Part shown: positions 35,336-47,412 of the stretch, piece by piece
Numbering within the stretch: the stretch's first letter is position 1
How the letters are laid out: each line of letters begins with the position of its first letter
Assembly (NCBI GenBank): GCA_024741835.1
Contig: JAENRP010000096.1
Coordinates: 62,001-126,000 of the forward strand
DNA length: 64,000 nt
Direction: 5' to 3'
DNA from: Diplocarpon mali
Lineage: Eukaryota; Ascomycota; Leotiomycetes; Helotiales; Drepanopezizaceae
The notes under the pieces: model-generated
What the model was told of the DNA's origin: nothing
Databases searched by the model: none
Seen by the model: the letters and a program-made list of their open reading frames with translations, nothing else
Translations under genes and position numbers: made by a program

Positions 35336-38300
35336 TTACAGGTCGCGGACCAGTCGGGCTCCAGCCCAAGCGTACGGATAGTTGCGTTGATACCAATTAA
35401 CACTGATTCTGTAAGCGTTGTACTCATGACATACGCAAGCACTGCTAATGAATTTACTCACAAGGTCTTGCGTCCTGCAATTCGAGGATGTGTGGCCCAA
35501 GAGCCACCGAGGACGATGTTGTGCTTTCCGTCGAAGAAATCCGCTAAGACTCATCAGTATTTCTGGAACTCGATCAATCCAGCGGATTTCTGGGAGCACA
35601 TGTCATACCGGTGTATGCTGGGTATAGGTTCATTGGCTCGAATCCTTCATGCTTCGAAAGCTCCGTACTAGTCCATTCCCAGACCCCTCCCATATCAGCT
35701 TGGCCAGCAAGTTTATCACCATTGGCGGCGATAGCAACAGGATGCCAATGCTTGAATCCGACATTGGCATTTTCGAGATTAGTGAAGAGCTCCAAAGAGC
35801 CCTCGCTAGGTTTACTGTCACGTGGTGGAGGACTCTCCTCGACGCCGTCGTTGACCAAGTGCCTGAATGATATTAGTCTTACAACCAGGTCGAATTTTGG
35901 AATACTGCGTACCCATTAACCGCAGGAACAGTCTTCCCCAGATATTGTTCTGCTTCTTTGGTTCTCAGGCCATCGACGTGACTGTAAATGCTTCGGGTCT
36001 CCTCAAATGTCGGAATTCTCCCGCCCATCCACTTTGCGCATCCAGCAAGCTCATCGAAGGAAGCGAATACGGGCCAATGTAGAGCGAATTTTAACGGGAT
36101 GAGGCCATAGACAGTGCGAACTGATTTACTCTCCAGGTATGCTTTTGTCAAAGGTGCCGACTTAGCCCCATGACCATTAGATTGCCCATTCAGATAAACA
36201 TTCGAGGGGCCATTAGCATGACCGTTGGTCAAATTCTCGGCCCACGAGGCCGGTATTTTAGACTCATGAGTCTGTTCCAGATATCGAGCGTACTATGCTC
36301 TGGTGAGTACATGGCCTGACAAAAGAAAAAACGAACATTACGCATCTTACATCTTCATTTGTGATGGCTCTTGCTTGGGCTTTGAAAGCTGGGACGATAA
36401 CACTGCGGGGTGGCTTTTCATTGTCCCTTTTAAAATATTAGAGTTTTTTGCCCTGATAAGATTGAATTCTTACCATCCAAAATGCTGGTCGCCGCCAGAG
36501 TTGTCTTCGGGGTCACTCAATCCGATATTGATTCTCTGCTCTGGGATCTCGAACCATTCGTTTTCGACCTTTGCAGCTCCGTCAAGTCTGGCTTTTTCCT
36601 CAAAGTAGGGCCTGAATTTGGTAGGTGGCAAAGTCTTGTCGCTCTGCAAAAGCATGTAAAGGAGCGTCTCCAGATGCATGATCTCATGCTCAAACCCGAT
36701 CCAGAGAGATCTGCCTATACCTCGAGGGATGCTCTTAGCAGTAGTGTAGGTTGCAATCTTCGCACGAACTTGGGCTTGATATCTGAGAATCTCGTCGATT
36801 GGGGGCCACTCCTCGGGAACTTCTGAGTGGTCGTGACACCGCTCGGGATTGTCGACATCTGGATCAATGCCTCTCTCAAAGATCTTCTTAAAATCAGCTG
36901 ATTCACACATAGGTTGCTTCGCAGCTGCGCTAAGCTGGATGTCTATGAAGGTCGGGATATGGCCGAGGTAGAAGACGCAAGCATTCCGAAGCTTGATAGG
37001 CTTCTCATTGAGCTCTGCTTCGGGGATCATGCCTCGGGTCACCAGGTCCCAGACACTCCAGAGTTCTCTCCAATCTTCCAAAGTCGGAACCGTCGATGCA
37101 GCATACAGCGAGGGATCGGTTTTGAAGGCCATGTTCCGCTTCAGCAAATGGAGGCCTGCAAGGTGAGTTTGATAAATCAGCGATTGCTTCTTCTAACAGC
37201 ATTCAACAGGGTTACAACAATGTACAAGGAAAAGGTGGAGATGCGCCGCCATGGACTGAAGAGATACCGGACCATGGATCGGCCAGCATCATGAAACGCA
37301 TACTAGTTTAGTGCCCAGACAAGTACAGTAAGTTAGTTCATTGCTCGAGTAACATCGGAACGTCGTGTTGGCCCGTGCATCACGAGTCTTTACTATCATT
37401 GGGCAATTGATCAACAGGCAGAAGCAAAGTGCAGATGCAGATGCAGATGCACCGAGGAACTTAGCCACGTTCTTGATTCTTGGAATGCTGATCGTATGAC
37501 CATTCCGCCACTCCAAGTATACGGCAGGCCACCACGCAGAGGCTGGGAGGTGTGCGCCGGCCGACAAGTGTGAGCTGGGAGCTGGGGGCTGGGACGAGCC
37601 GCGGTTCACTCCGCATTTCAACCCTATTGCCCTGCCCGCCTTTGTAGATCCAGATAGTTCGGCCGCATGGAATCACCCCAGCATGGAAACATAATAAACA
37701 AAGCATCTGGGAGTAGGAACCGCTCGAAGACTCACTATACGCATCGGATGATGCGGACATGCGATCAACTTCTTTCAATCCAGAATCCTTCCAGAGCTGA
37801 GCTACTCCGTCCGCAGAATACTTCAGACTTTCCTCAATCTTAACTCTCTCGCCAGCCTTGACTTGTACGCCCTTGATGGAAACATCGCGGACGGGCGAGT
37901 AGAATGCCTGATGGCGGCCGCCTTCTTGGTCGAAGACGTACTCTCCCACCACTTTCCAGTCCTTCTGCTCGAAGACTTGCTCGTTATAGATGGCATTTGC
38001 GTTGACTAGTCCGTTCAGGATGAATCTATGTAAAGGTCAGCAGAGGGTGCGAGCGGGCGGGACCGCGCTGTGCGGTGTTTTGTACTTATGGGTTATTCCC
38101 TCGCGGTCTGTAAATTTGTCAGCGTCATGATTCTTCATACAGATGCGTGGCTTGGATGTGAACCGTTGTACGCATGGCTACATTGCAGATTAGCACATAT
38201 GCTCGAAAACGTCGCACGCAGTTGACGAACTTACTAGACTTTTGATGGATCGTCAGTAGCGTCCATTCCGACCAGCATGGAATCAGAAGAATGCATGACC

Positions 38301-39023
38301 TGCGAGAAGCCTCTCAAGAACTGAGCTGCCCCGGCTCGCGAGAAGTTGCCTAGACCCCTGTTAAACCAAACGCCTTGATTCAATCGATGGCTCACCAATG
38401 CTGGATCCAAGTGACATAATACACTTGGGGCGTGCGATATTCTCTGGCGTCTTCAGCCAGTCCAGCCCATCATCATAAGTACCGTGAAGACCATGACACC
38501 TGACCTTCTCAAACGCAGGAACCTGCTCCAAAGTCCGATACAGCTCTTTCAAAGAGAGGTCCAAGGCATAGTAGTCGATATCCTTGCCCGCCTCTTCCAA
38601 AGCCCGCAGCAAGATGCTTACTTTTCTCAGGTTACTGTCACGTGTCAGTACCGATCTTTCGAGAAAACACTATTGACCGCGAGCGACCAACCCACTACCT
38701 AGCTCTACGATCATAGAGCCGGAAGGAATCGCCTCGGCAATCCTACGAGAAGAGGCTTGCAGGATCTCGATTTCGGCGTTTGTGAGGTAGTATTCCTCCA
38801 GGTATGTGATCTGGTTCCAAGTCAGTACCAGAGCACCTGGGCTTGGCCAGAGTTTTCGGCAGCTCACCTCTTCGAATAATTGCAAGCCCCGCTCGTCGTA
38901 AAGAAGCAGCGTTGGAAGTTTCTTGAGGCCTTCCTCTGGCTTCAGAGATTTGAGAATTTCGTCTTTGAGGCTGAGTTCGACCGCATCGTGGCGGATGTCA
39001 ATGATGTCAACCTTGGGCGCCAT
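35336..39023 (-). CDS. EGT1: EGT1, ergothioneine biosynthesis protein
   Basis: Bifunctional fungal enzyme: trimethylation of histidine to hercynine, then oxygen-dependent sulfoxide joining of hercynine with cysteine, giving the antioxidant ergothioneine. Thirteen exons: 39023-38868, 38810-38692, 38634-38396, 38349-38235, 38177-38164, 38107-38086, 38025-37736, 37155-36474, 36426-36351, 36292-35913, 35862-35609, 35543-35462 and 35402-35336. They total 831 residues. The methyltransferase half carries VELGSGNLRK and YALDLS. The EgtB-like half has the iron site H475-x3-H479-x-E481 (HEIMHLE), then the FGE-sulfatase-like domain with GGRIPTFEE, GGVWEWTS, GGSWATHPRIAGRK and NWYQRNYPYAWAGARLVRDL at the C-terminus. 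Exons 5 and 6 are only 14 and 22 nt. Intron 7 is 580 bp, unusual here. An in-frame ATG nine codons upstream (39050) is an alternative start. Confidence 0.95.
37431..37450. repeat. GCAGAT hexamer repeat in EGT1 intron 7
   Basis: Three perfect copies of GCAGAT plus two bases inside the unusually long intron. It could expand or shrink without altering the protein. Confidence 0.85.
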
Positions 39024-41247
39024 TTCTGAATGGGAGACTGCAGGAGGCACGAAATATTTAGCTTGGGCGTATGTTCAGGTTTCGTTGTGCTGTTCCGCAC
39101 GGTGTGAAGGGCTTGCAGGAGCTATGCTTGGAGGGTCGCAATGCTGTGCGACTTTTGGATATACTATGTAGCCAGCAAGGAGACTGGAGGTGGGGTAGGT
39201 GGTTTACATAATTCGTAGTACAGGTACGCCGGCCTAAACGAAGGCTGGTGGGTTGAAAGAGGAACTAAGAAAGGCTAATTGGTGTCGGGTCCCATCGGAG
39301 AGCTGTTGGTTGAGAAATAGAAGGCAGAATAGTAGGCAGCCAGGGGACGCAACACGCCCCGTCGACCTGAATCTTCGTCCGGAGACTGGCTAGCCGTCAC
39401 TCGACACGCCGCCGTTCCGAATGCGATTGATGCTCGCGCTCCGGTCTGGTGGGAGGTGCCTGGAGGGACAAGAGAATGCAAAAGCTCAGCCCGCAGTAAG
39501 CAGGCAGGACCAAAGGCCAGGGCAAGAAGCGCCCCTCACGCCAGTTCCCATTGCGCGTGGCCTCATCATCAATGACATGGCTCTCCTCTCAAATCCTGAT
39601 GCCCGGCCCGAAGTTGAGGATTGACTTCCTGTTGCATACTCATGTACGAGTACGGAGTGCTCATGGCCGCCGACGGCGCCGACGGGAGGCCGGGGAAGAT
39701 GGGAAGCGGGTGTAGTGGTAGGTGTACAGTAGGTGTAGGTGTTGTAGCCGAGGGAGCTTGTACCGAGCCATGGTTGGAATTGAGTTCACCGACGACCAGA
39801 GCTTTTCGATAAGATCTACGACCAATCAGACAGATGCGACATCCGGCGTAGATGGTGTGCAGGAGGCCCGGCATGGGTGGCATGGATGCATAGAAGGCAT
39901 CAACAGATGTCAGATGCTCTCGGTCACCAGAGGACGGACGTGTAATCACAGGCTGAAGGCAGCAAGCAAGGTACAAGCAGGATTGATTCCCTTGATGCCG
40001 GGCAAGCAGAGCGCGGCTGTCACGGGCATCCGACGTGGAGCGCGAGGCAGTTGGAGGCAAGGCCCGACCCAGTCGTCGACTTCTCTGCCGCTGGGAGGGG
40101 ATCCGTCGTGCGGCATCGAGGGGTCGAAGGCGCAGAGTCGAGGCCGCCGAGGGGTCATCGAGGAGGGGCAGAGGCTGGAGACGCTTACGCAAGTCATGCA
40201 GTGATGGGCTCCTCCTGTGACCCACGGAAGCAGTCCCAGCTAATAACAAGAGCGAGCGCCGGTCGCAACCTGGCTCGGTGGACCAGACCACGGCGTGTGG
40301 GTATTGGGAGGCTTTACGACGTGCAGGTGAACCTGGTGTTCGAATCCTTCGGGGAGTGAGCGAGTGAATTTGATTGTCTGGTCTGCCGAGTCCTGGGGCC
40401 ATGTCGTCGGTCTCTCAGACCCCCGGCGTGACGAGGAGGCTTCCAACAGACCATGTGCGGCGGGGAACGTCGCCGGCCATTCCAACCTCGCGACAGGACG
40501 AAAGAACTTGCGCGAGGAGGGAGAGGCAGAGGGATGAAAGGGGGGCCTTCGTGCGGCAGATGTCGGCCTCCAGGTAAGTTGGGAAACACATCAATGCTCG
40601 TGCCCGGTACTGTTCCTTCGAGGAGGTAGCTCATGCTCGATTCTCTGCAGGGACGGCGCAGTGGCCTCCCCTACACGGCGTCGGCGTCGGCGTCATCGTC
40701 ATCGTCAGGTAGGAGGATTCCTGGCACCCGACACGTCCTTGGAGACTTTTTCATGCAGATGCAGGCCATCCAGGTCCAAGGGTACTCGGTGTCGAAGATT
40801 CGCAGATGCTCGTGAACTCTCGATATCGTGTGGGGATGCATCCTGACGACCCCGAAGTCACGTGATTCTAGAGCCATTCTGCGATCAAAGTCTTTTGGCC
40901 TGAGGTTCGGGAGACTGACTACCAGGGCACTCTCGGATACGCACGGACTTGGCTATCGGCACGTGTCAGCTCTCACGGCTCCGAGGATGAGAAGATGGGT
41001 GGGACTTGGCTCCCGAGCAACGGGGGGAGAGCGCTATCACGTGGCTTTCGCATCGCCATGTTCTCCTACCCGCCCTACGAGTCTCGCATCCCTCGTCTCC
41101 ACGCACGAGTCTGTCACGTGCCGTCGTCGCGGCGCGCGTTCCGCTGTTGACTTTGCAACGGGATTTGTTTACTGGTGCCCGCCTTCCACCGGCGGCGACC
41201 ACCACGCTCGCGACTCCCCTGAAAGACCACGCAACCATCTACCCACC
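39024..41247. other. GC-rich intergenic region
   Basis: 2.2 kb between divergent EGT1 and NUF2. It is GC-rich, so long open frames occur by chance on both strands, including 277 codons at 39569-40402 on the minus strand and 160 codons on plus at 39722-40204. None has a recognisable domain. The only part with matching splice signals is the small plus-strand candidate at 40401-40846. The rest probably holds the promoters of EGT1 and NUF2. Confidence 0.5.
40401..40846 (+). CDS. Weak candidate: small spliced ORF
   Basis: An ATG at 40401 opens a frame reaching a GTAAGT donor at 40574. The acceptor TTCTCTGCAG ends at 40650, and the frame continues to a stop at 40846, giving 122 residues over exons 40401-40573 and 40651-40846. 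The product would be Arg-rich with an RRRRRRHRHRQ stretch and no known domain. The frame match across the intron has a one-in-three chance of being accidental, and composition is that of GC-rich non-coding DNA. It could instead be a spliced NUF2 leader or a non-coding transcript. Confidence 0.2.
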
Positions 41248-42731
41248 ATGGCGTACAATCCCAGAATGAGCCTCGTCCCAAACATGCAGCAGCAGAACCG
41301 CAGTAAAAAGAAAGAGGAAGACAGCGACGCATTTATGCGCCTGGTAAGGGCTCCCTCGGGTATTCGCTCGTTGCAGACTGACCAAGAGGACAGCCAGACA
41401 AGGAGATCGCAGGATGTATTACCGACATTGGCGTCCCATTCTCAGTCGCGGACCTGCAGAAGCCAAACCCACAACAGATCCAAATGATCTTCGAATGGTT
41501 CGCCGAACTCCTCATGAACGCGACTCGGGAAACGGTCGACCCGGCGATGCGCGCCGCGGCCGAAGATGTGTGCGGCGAATACATGGAAATCATTCCCTCG
41601 GAGACGCGCAACCTTATGGGGTTCTACGTCAGTCTGCGCAAGATGTTGATCGAGTGCGGCATTACAGATTTCTCTTTCCAGGATCTATACAAGCCTACTC
41701 ACGATCGCCTGGTCAAAATCTTCTCTTACATCATCAACTTCGTGCGTTTTCGCGAGAGTCAAACGCCAGTCATTGATCGGCATTTCAACAAGGCCGAGAC
41801 GACGAAAGTTAGGATCGAGACGCTGTATGCGGAAAATCAGGATATGGAGGCGCGGCTGGACGAGATGAGGCGCAACAAGAAAGCGATGGAAGCGCACGTT
41901 GCGGAGAAAGTCAAGCGGAATGAGGAGCTGAAGAGAAGGCTTTTGGAGCTGCGCCAGAGCCAGGAGAAGGTTACTCGCAGGTTCGAGAACGTCAAAGCGA
42001 AGAAGAGTGAGATGACTGCCGTCCTAGAGGACAAGACTGCTACCACCCTGATACTGAGACAAGAGAGCGCCAAGTTGCGCCCCTATGTTCTACAATCGCC
42101 TGCGGCACTCCAGACAGCCCTGACGGAGCTGAGCAATGCCTTGAATGCGGAGAAGAGCCAAATTGATGCCGCGGATCGACGTGCACGGGCTCTCCAGACA
42201 TCCACGGATACCTTCTCGGTTGTGTCATCCGATGTTGCTTCGTGTATAAAGCTTCTAGACGAGATCTCTGCCGAGCTGTCCAAAGAAGAGGAAGAGAACG
42301 TCCGGATCGCCAGACAAAGAGACGCGCTGGGAGAACGAGGAAACAATGTCAGAGAAGTCGAGAGAACCGAGGCTCTGCTGCAACGCCAATTGTCAAAGTG
42401 GATGGAGCGGACGCACAAGCTGCGAGAGGGCAGTAAGGAGAAGGCCATGAGTGCCAAGGATAGGATGGATGAGCTGCGGGCAGTCCATAGAACCTTGACT
42501 GAAGAGCGATCCGAGAAGGGTCGTGAGATGGAGCGGAGGAGAGTACGGATAGAGCAGACGGAGAAGAAGGTATACCTGTCGCTCCCAAACCTGATCAACA
42601 CACACTAACACGACTAGATGGCGGACTTGAAGGAGAATATTGAAAACGAGATTCACAGCTCTCACGATGAATTCCTGAAGATGGAGTCGCATATCAAGCT
42701 GTACATCAAGGAGATGGAGCAAGCGATTTGA
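41248..42731 (+). CDS. NUF2: Kinetochore protein NUF2
   Basis: Subunit of the NDC80 complex, which attaches kinetochores to spindle microtubules. Three exons: 41248-41343, 41394-42569 and 42618-42731, giving 461 residues, the usual length. The N-terminal calponin-homology domain (about residues 28-150) includes [32 protein letters not shown] and the conserved [21 protein letters not shown]. The rest is a long heptad-rich coiled coil that pairs with NDC80. The short last exon ends in YIKEMEQAI. Introns are 50 and 48 bp. The start ATG has a CACCATGGC context. The gene is convergent with the next gene. Confidence 0.95.
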
Positions 42732-43108
42732 GCTTCTTTTGTCTACTTTTATTCGATGGCGAGCGTTTGAAGCTTGGTCGGACACCATTGCAGTGGAATG
42801 ACGGGTAGCAAGGCGTTTGGGTATACCTGTTATGTGGCATGACCATGACCGCGATTCAGTCTGGGCGCGAAAGAGTTTGACCACACATCTTCATGGGGCC
42901 CCCCAAGGGCAGGCAGGACAAGATGAATTGTCACCACGTCCCTTTTTTGACTTTCTTGTTGACTTCCGGAATCCCTAATTCGGACTTCGTCGAGCCGAAT
43001 CAGAGCCGAATCGGATCCTTAGAGCAAGGACAAGCAGGTTGCAAAATTCACTAGCGACTTGAGACGTCTCTGTCAGTGCTATGGAATTCGTGTCCATCAG
43101 GGACGTGA
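42732..43108. other. Convergent 3' intergenic region
   Basis: Between the NUF2 stop and the stop of the minus-strand neighbour. No gene seen. Confidence 0.6.
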
Positions 43109-43900
43109 TCACAAATCCTCATCCCACTCGCCCCTCTTGAACGCAAACCACCTCCCCAACACCCTCCCCACCTCCACGGTCCTTCCACTCCACGCTCCAT
43201 CCTCGCTTTCCAGCCCAGGCCTCCTTACACTCCCGTTCAAGATCGGCAATCTCTCCCCCCAGGCTACCCTTCCTCCCTGCCCGTCATTTCCAAAATCCCG
43301 TGTCTTCTCTTCAACCACCACAACACACCTGCCACTCCTCTTCCCAGCTTCCACCAGTCCCGCAACAGTATCGCCCAGTCCTTGGGCGCTCCACTCGCTG
43401 GTATCCCGATGCAGACCTACTAATCCGTACACGACGACCAACGGCTTCCTGTCGCCCTCTTTCTCAAAGTGCGTGTGCGGCGGCCCGGACCCTTTCCTTG
43501 AAACCTGCGGCGGAGGGAAGACAGCTAGATAGGCGCGTAGGTGGGAAAGCGTAGGTACGAATGCTAGTTCTACGAATCTCGACGTGGCAACTTGCTGTAA
43601 TGTAGCCGTCAGCAGCGGGTGTTTCGTTTCGTGACCACTATATCTCTCTTTGTCTCCTGCGGCTAGATGAGCTTGATCCTCGATTTCGGTGTCGTCCAAT
43701 GGGGCTGACGAGGAGCGCGGTCTAGAGGGAGGAGGTCTTCGCTGCACGGTGTTGGGCACACATCTTGCCAGGGCGGACAGGAAGTTTGCGCGTGGTTGGC
43801 AGATTAGTAGGGTTGTCGGGTAGGCTTGGTGCGTCAGGATGTAGGTGAGGAGTTCGGAAGGGAGAGCCGGTGTGAAGGCAAGAAACGTTGTTCGTGGCAT
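43109..43900 (-). CDS. Uncharacterised 263-aa protein
   Basis: I do not recognise this gene with certainty. It is a single exon of 263 residues. Hydrophobic, strand-like segments alternate with helices: TTLLICQPRANFLSALARCV near the start, FVELAFVPTLSHLRAYLAVF in the middle, and PLVVVYGLVGLHRDTSEWSAQGLGDTVAGLVEAGKRSGRCVVVVEE. It ends with GRTVEVGRVLGRWFAFKRGEW. A strand, helix and strand order with a hydrophobic strand ending in Y-G is reminiscent of degenerate RecA-like folds, as in RAD51 paralogues and Shu-complex proteins, but there is no Walker A motif. The function stays open. The gene is divergent from AP-3 beta, with 325 bp between starts. Codon use and length make a real gene likely. 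Confidence 0.7.
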   Translation of the reverse strand: MPRTTFLAFTPALPSELLTYILTHQAYPTTLLICQPRANFLSALARCVPNTVQRRPPPSRPRSSSAPLDDTEIEDQAHLAAGDKERYSGHETKHPLLTATLQQVATSRFVELAFVPTLSHLRAYLAVFPPPQVSRKGSGPPHTHFEKEGDRKPLVVVYGLVGLHRDTSEWSAQGLGDTVAGLVEAGKRSGRCVVVVEEKTRDFGNDGQGGRVAWGERLPILNGSVRRPGLESEDGAWSGRTVEVGRVLGRWFAFKRGEWDEDL

Positions 43901-44225
43901 TGCTTTTGTGCAGAGAATGATCGCGAACTGTCTCTTTGGAAGGGTAGATCGTTGTTGAGTGTCTTGAGATTAGTGCTACTATATGTTAATGGTTGTCAAA
44001 GTAAATCGTTCACAAATAAATATCACTGATAACTCCAGATACTGAGAAAATATTTGGACAATTACATCTGTCGATTTGACTGCTCAGGTGGTTATGGTGT
44101 GGGGAGGGGCACTTTTGTCCCAGAGTACAGAATGCCATGGCTAGCTCCATACTTCAGCCCCACTACTCAAGCTCCAGGGACAGGATCCACTCAAATCCAC
44201 TGCGACAACCACAGTACACCCCTCT
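43901..44225. promoter_or_regulatory. Divergent promoter region (AP-3 beta side)
   Basis: 325 bp between two divergent start codons. It must serve both genes. AT-rich near 43980-44060. No specific operator recognised. Confidence 0.5.
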
Positions 44226-46790
44226 ATGGAGTCGATATCCCGGATATCCAGCTTGCTGGAGAGTGGTATAAGCCCCTACCTGCTTCATTACTCGCATGAA
44301 TTTTTCATTAGAGTGCTGCTAACCTTTATCTTGCAGCAAGAGAACTCACTCTTGATGCAGCACAATCAGCCAGGAGCTCACGCTCCGCTACAGTGAAGAC
44401 GCTCCCCGCTGCGTACATCAAGAAATTACTCGACAGTCGGAATGAGAGAGAAGTGCTGGACGGGCTCAGGAAGGTCATCTCCGTACGTACCTCCTGGTGT
44501 CAAAACCCAGCTTCTGCGAATCTTCGATTTACAAGATTATATGCTAACCCTCCATGTCGAGCAGATGATGTACCGCTCCCTCCCAACCCTTCCTTTCTTC
44601 TCCTCCGTTGTCAAGAATGTCGCGTCTCCCAACATCGAGATCAAAAAGATTGTCTACATCTACCTCCTCGCGCATGCCGAATCTGAGCCAGACCTAGCCC
44701 TTCTTTCTATAAATACGATACAGAAATCGCTCTCCGACCAATCCCCCGCCATACGTGCTCTTGCTCTGAAGACCATGTCTGGAATCCGCGTCCCGGTGAT
44801 CTCGCAAATCGTGTCTCTGGCTATCAAGAAAGGACTGGGTGACATGAGTCCGCATGTACGCAAAGCGGCTGCCTTGGCGGTGCCGAAGTGTTTTAGACTG
44901 GATCCGGGGACCAGAGGCCAATTGATTGAGTACTTGAGTGTGTTGCTAGGAGACAAGCAGTTTTTCGTGGCCGGGGCGGCTGTGTCTGCGTTCTTGGAGG
45001 TTTGTCCCGAGAGGCTGGATTTGGTGCATCCGCATTACAGGGGTCTGGTCAAGAAAGTCGTGGATATGGATGAATGGAGTCAATTGGCGACGTTGAGGCT
45101 CATGGCTGTGTACGCGCGGAGATGTTTCCCGAAGCGGACGAGTAGGGTGGTCAAAAAGAGCAATGGGAATGGTGAGACGAAGGGCTTCTACGATGATGAG
45201 GAGGAGAAGGATGAGGAGACGGGAGAGATGGTGCAGGTTCTGGATTCGGATCTTGAGTTGCTGCTGAAGACTATAAGGCCGCTTCTGCACAGTCGGAATT
45301 CGGCTGTGGTCGTCGCAGTTACCAGGGCATACGTTAATCTCGGCACGCAGGAATACATCGACCTTTCTATCGGGCCCTTGGTAGCCTTACTACGCGGACC
45401 ACAAGACATTCAACACATGGCACTATTCAACGTTGTCTCGGTTTGTCTCACGCGGCCAGCAGCATTCGTTAAATACGCATCTCATTTCCTAATACACTCT
45501 ACGGATTCCTCGCAAGTCTGGGAACTGAAATTGGAGCTACTCACGCTGATATTCCCACACTGCGACGCTTACCTGAAAAGTCTCATTCTGAATGAGCTGG
45601 AGCATTTCTCGCAAGGTCCGGACAAAGAGCTTGTCAGGGAAGCAGTAAGAGCTATCGGACGCTGCGCTCAGAGTGATGCCAGGACATCGGCTCGATGTCT
45701 GCGGCTTCTTCTGAAACAGATAACTAGCTTGGATGGAAACTTGGTAGCTGAGTCCTTGACTGTAATCAGACATCTTATCCAGCAAGATCCTGCTTCGCAC
45801 ACCAACACTGTCATCCGATTAGCGAAGAACCTCGACACAGCGACGAATCCTCGAGCGCGAGCATCAATTATCTGGCTGGTAGGAGAATTCGCCGGGAAAG
45901 ATGGCGAAGACAATATTGCTGCAGACGTGCTCCGTATCTTAGCGAAAGGATTTGCGGACGAAGCAGAGCCAGCAAAGCTGCAAATCGTCCTCCTAGCAGC
46001 GAAAGTCTACCTCCACCATCTCAACCGGACAGAAGCAGAATCGCCTCGACCTACCGTAATCACACCAGTAGCCTCGCATGACTACTCGCCAGGTGGGAAC
46101 GAGGGATTCGCTGAAATCGACTGCCCATCGCAAACATCATTCTCGCAGTCGTCTCCTGAACCAGAGCACCCAATAGTACTGCTCTGGAATTACATTCTCT
46201 TACTTGCACGATATGATACTTCTTATGACTTACGAGATCGCACACGTCTATATAAAGCGCTCCTAATGGTACCATCTTCTACCCAACTAGCAAGCCTGCT
46301 TCTGCTCGCTCCCAAACCCGTCCCGCATATACCAAGCCCATCGGAAAGCCGGACCGGCTTCACACTTGGCTCGGCGAGTCTCGTCGTAGGTGAGGAGAGT
46401 GGTCTTCACGGTCTGCGGGGGTACGAAGCACTACCAGATTGGGTGGAAGCCGGGTCTGAGCCCGCCCCATCATTGCGGGAAAACGATGCATCGAAAACTG
46501 AGTACGAATCAAATAGAGTTGTACCTGCTAGTGAACGTTTGGATTCCGCGATCAAGGAATCGAGGATGGGAACCTCACCTTCTGGGACGAATGGATTTGG
46601 CGTTGTTCCCCTGGGAAGCAAAGAGAAGACGCTTGACGATTGGTTGGCTGAGGATGAGGTTGAAGAGGAAGAGAGCGAGGAGGAAACTGAAGATGATGCT
46701 CAAGAGGAGAGTGAAGAAGAGTCTAGCGAGGAAATTGAAGATGACAGCAGCGAAGATGACGAAAATGAACATGATAGGCTAGTCAAGTGA
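44226..46790 (+). CDS. APL6: AP-3 adaptor complex, beta subunit
   Basis: Large chain of the AP-3 adaptor, which sorts cargo from the Golgi directly to the vacuole. Three exons: 44226-44265, 44337-44482 and 44565-46790, giving 803 residues. The first exon encodes only MESISRISSLLES; it joins in frame to ARELTLDAAQSARSSRS, the expected fungal AP-3 beta N-terminus. The adaptin N-terminal HEAT-like solenoid covers about residues 30-590, with IKKIVYIYLLAHAE, VRKAAALAVPKC and AVVVAVTRAYVNLG. A linker follows. The C-terminus is a strongly acidic Glu/Asp/Ser hinge (about residues 750-795), as in other fungal AP-3 beta, and the protein lacks a long ear domain. Introns are 71 and 82 bp. Confidence 0.93.
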
Positions 46791-47412
46791 TCGATAATTT
46801 GTACGCACGGAATTCCAAAATTTCAAACAGATATTCAGAACCCGAAACTACGAGGCGCACATTTATACGCATGGTTCCATTTAAGTGATCAACATAAAAG
46901 TACGATAAGTTTCAATCAAGGTCACAAAACGTATTCAAAAATCTAAAAGTCACAGAGAAGCCTGATAATTCCATATAAGAAGTGTTTGAGCAATAAACTA
47001 GGGGCCAGGAGCTTCCGTTTGAGTCAAGCCCGGCTAACCTGGTTACAAAAACAATAAAGTGTGCAAATCAACCTTTTGCCGTGCTGTCTGGCGCCCGGGG
47101 CCGAGCAACAATCGGGCAGACGGATGAAGTGGGCAGAAGCACGCAGTGTACTGTAGAGCACCTAGCATATCAATTCGCAATGCGAGAATGCAAGAAGCTT
47201 GATACGAGAAATTCAAAGGCACGCCAGACAAAATGCATGGTTTCACAAAGAGAAAGAGAAAAGATTGAGCGGCTCTCGGTCCGGAGAGAGGCGCAACTGC
47301 AATACTACGTGCGTTTTGCCTTGAGAAGGGAACCGTGTCTATCAGTCCCAAGAACGGAGAGTTTACCACCGACGACTACTACTAGGTCAGCTAAGAAAGG
47401 AAACAATGGTAG
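46791..47412. other. Convergent 3' intergenic region
   Basis: AT-rich sequence between the AP-3 beta stop and the stop of the zinc-knuckle gene. No gene seen. Confidence 0.6.

Noticed and set aside
37461..37735. In-frame read-through of EGT1 exon 7 with an EWSYDQHS segment that resembled part of EGT1
   Set aside because: Direct joining of exons 7 and 8 gives a product collinear in length with other fungal EGT1 proteins, so the resemblance is probably chance.
40265..40345. A-box-like TGGCTCGGTGG and B-box-like GTTCGAATCC suggesting a tRNA gene
   Set aside because: The T-arm and acceptor stems do not pair and no plausible anticodon arm is formed.
39569..40402. 277-codon minus-strand open frame
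   Set aside because: Overlapped by long plus-strand frames, Arg/Pro/Ser-rich and without domain. The C-terminal STPYSYMSMQQEVNPQLRAGHQDL looks more protein-like, but no exon structure supports it.
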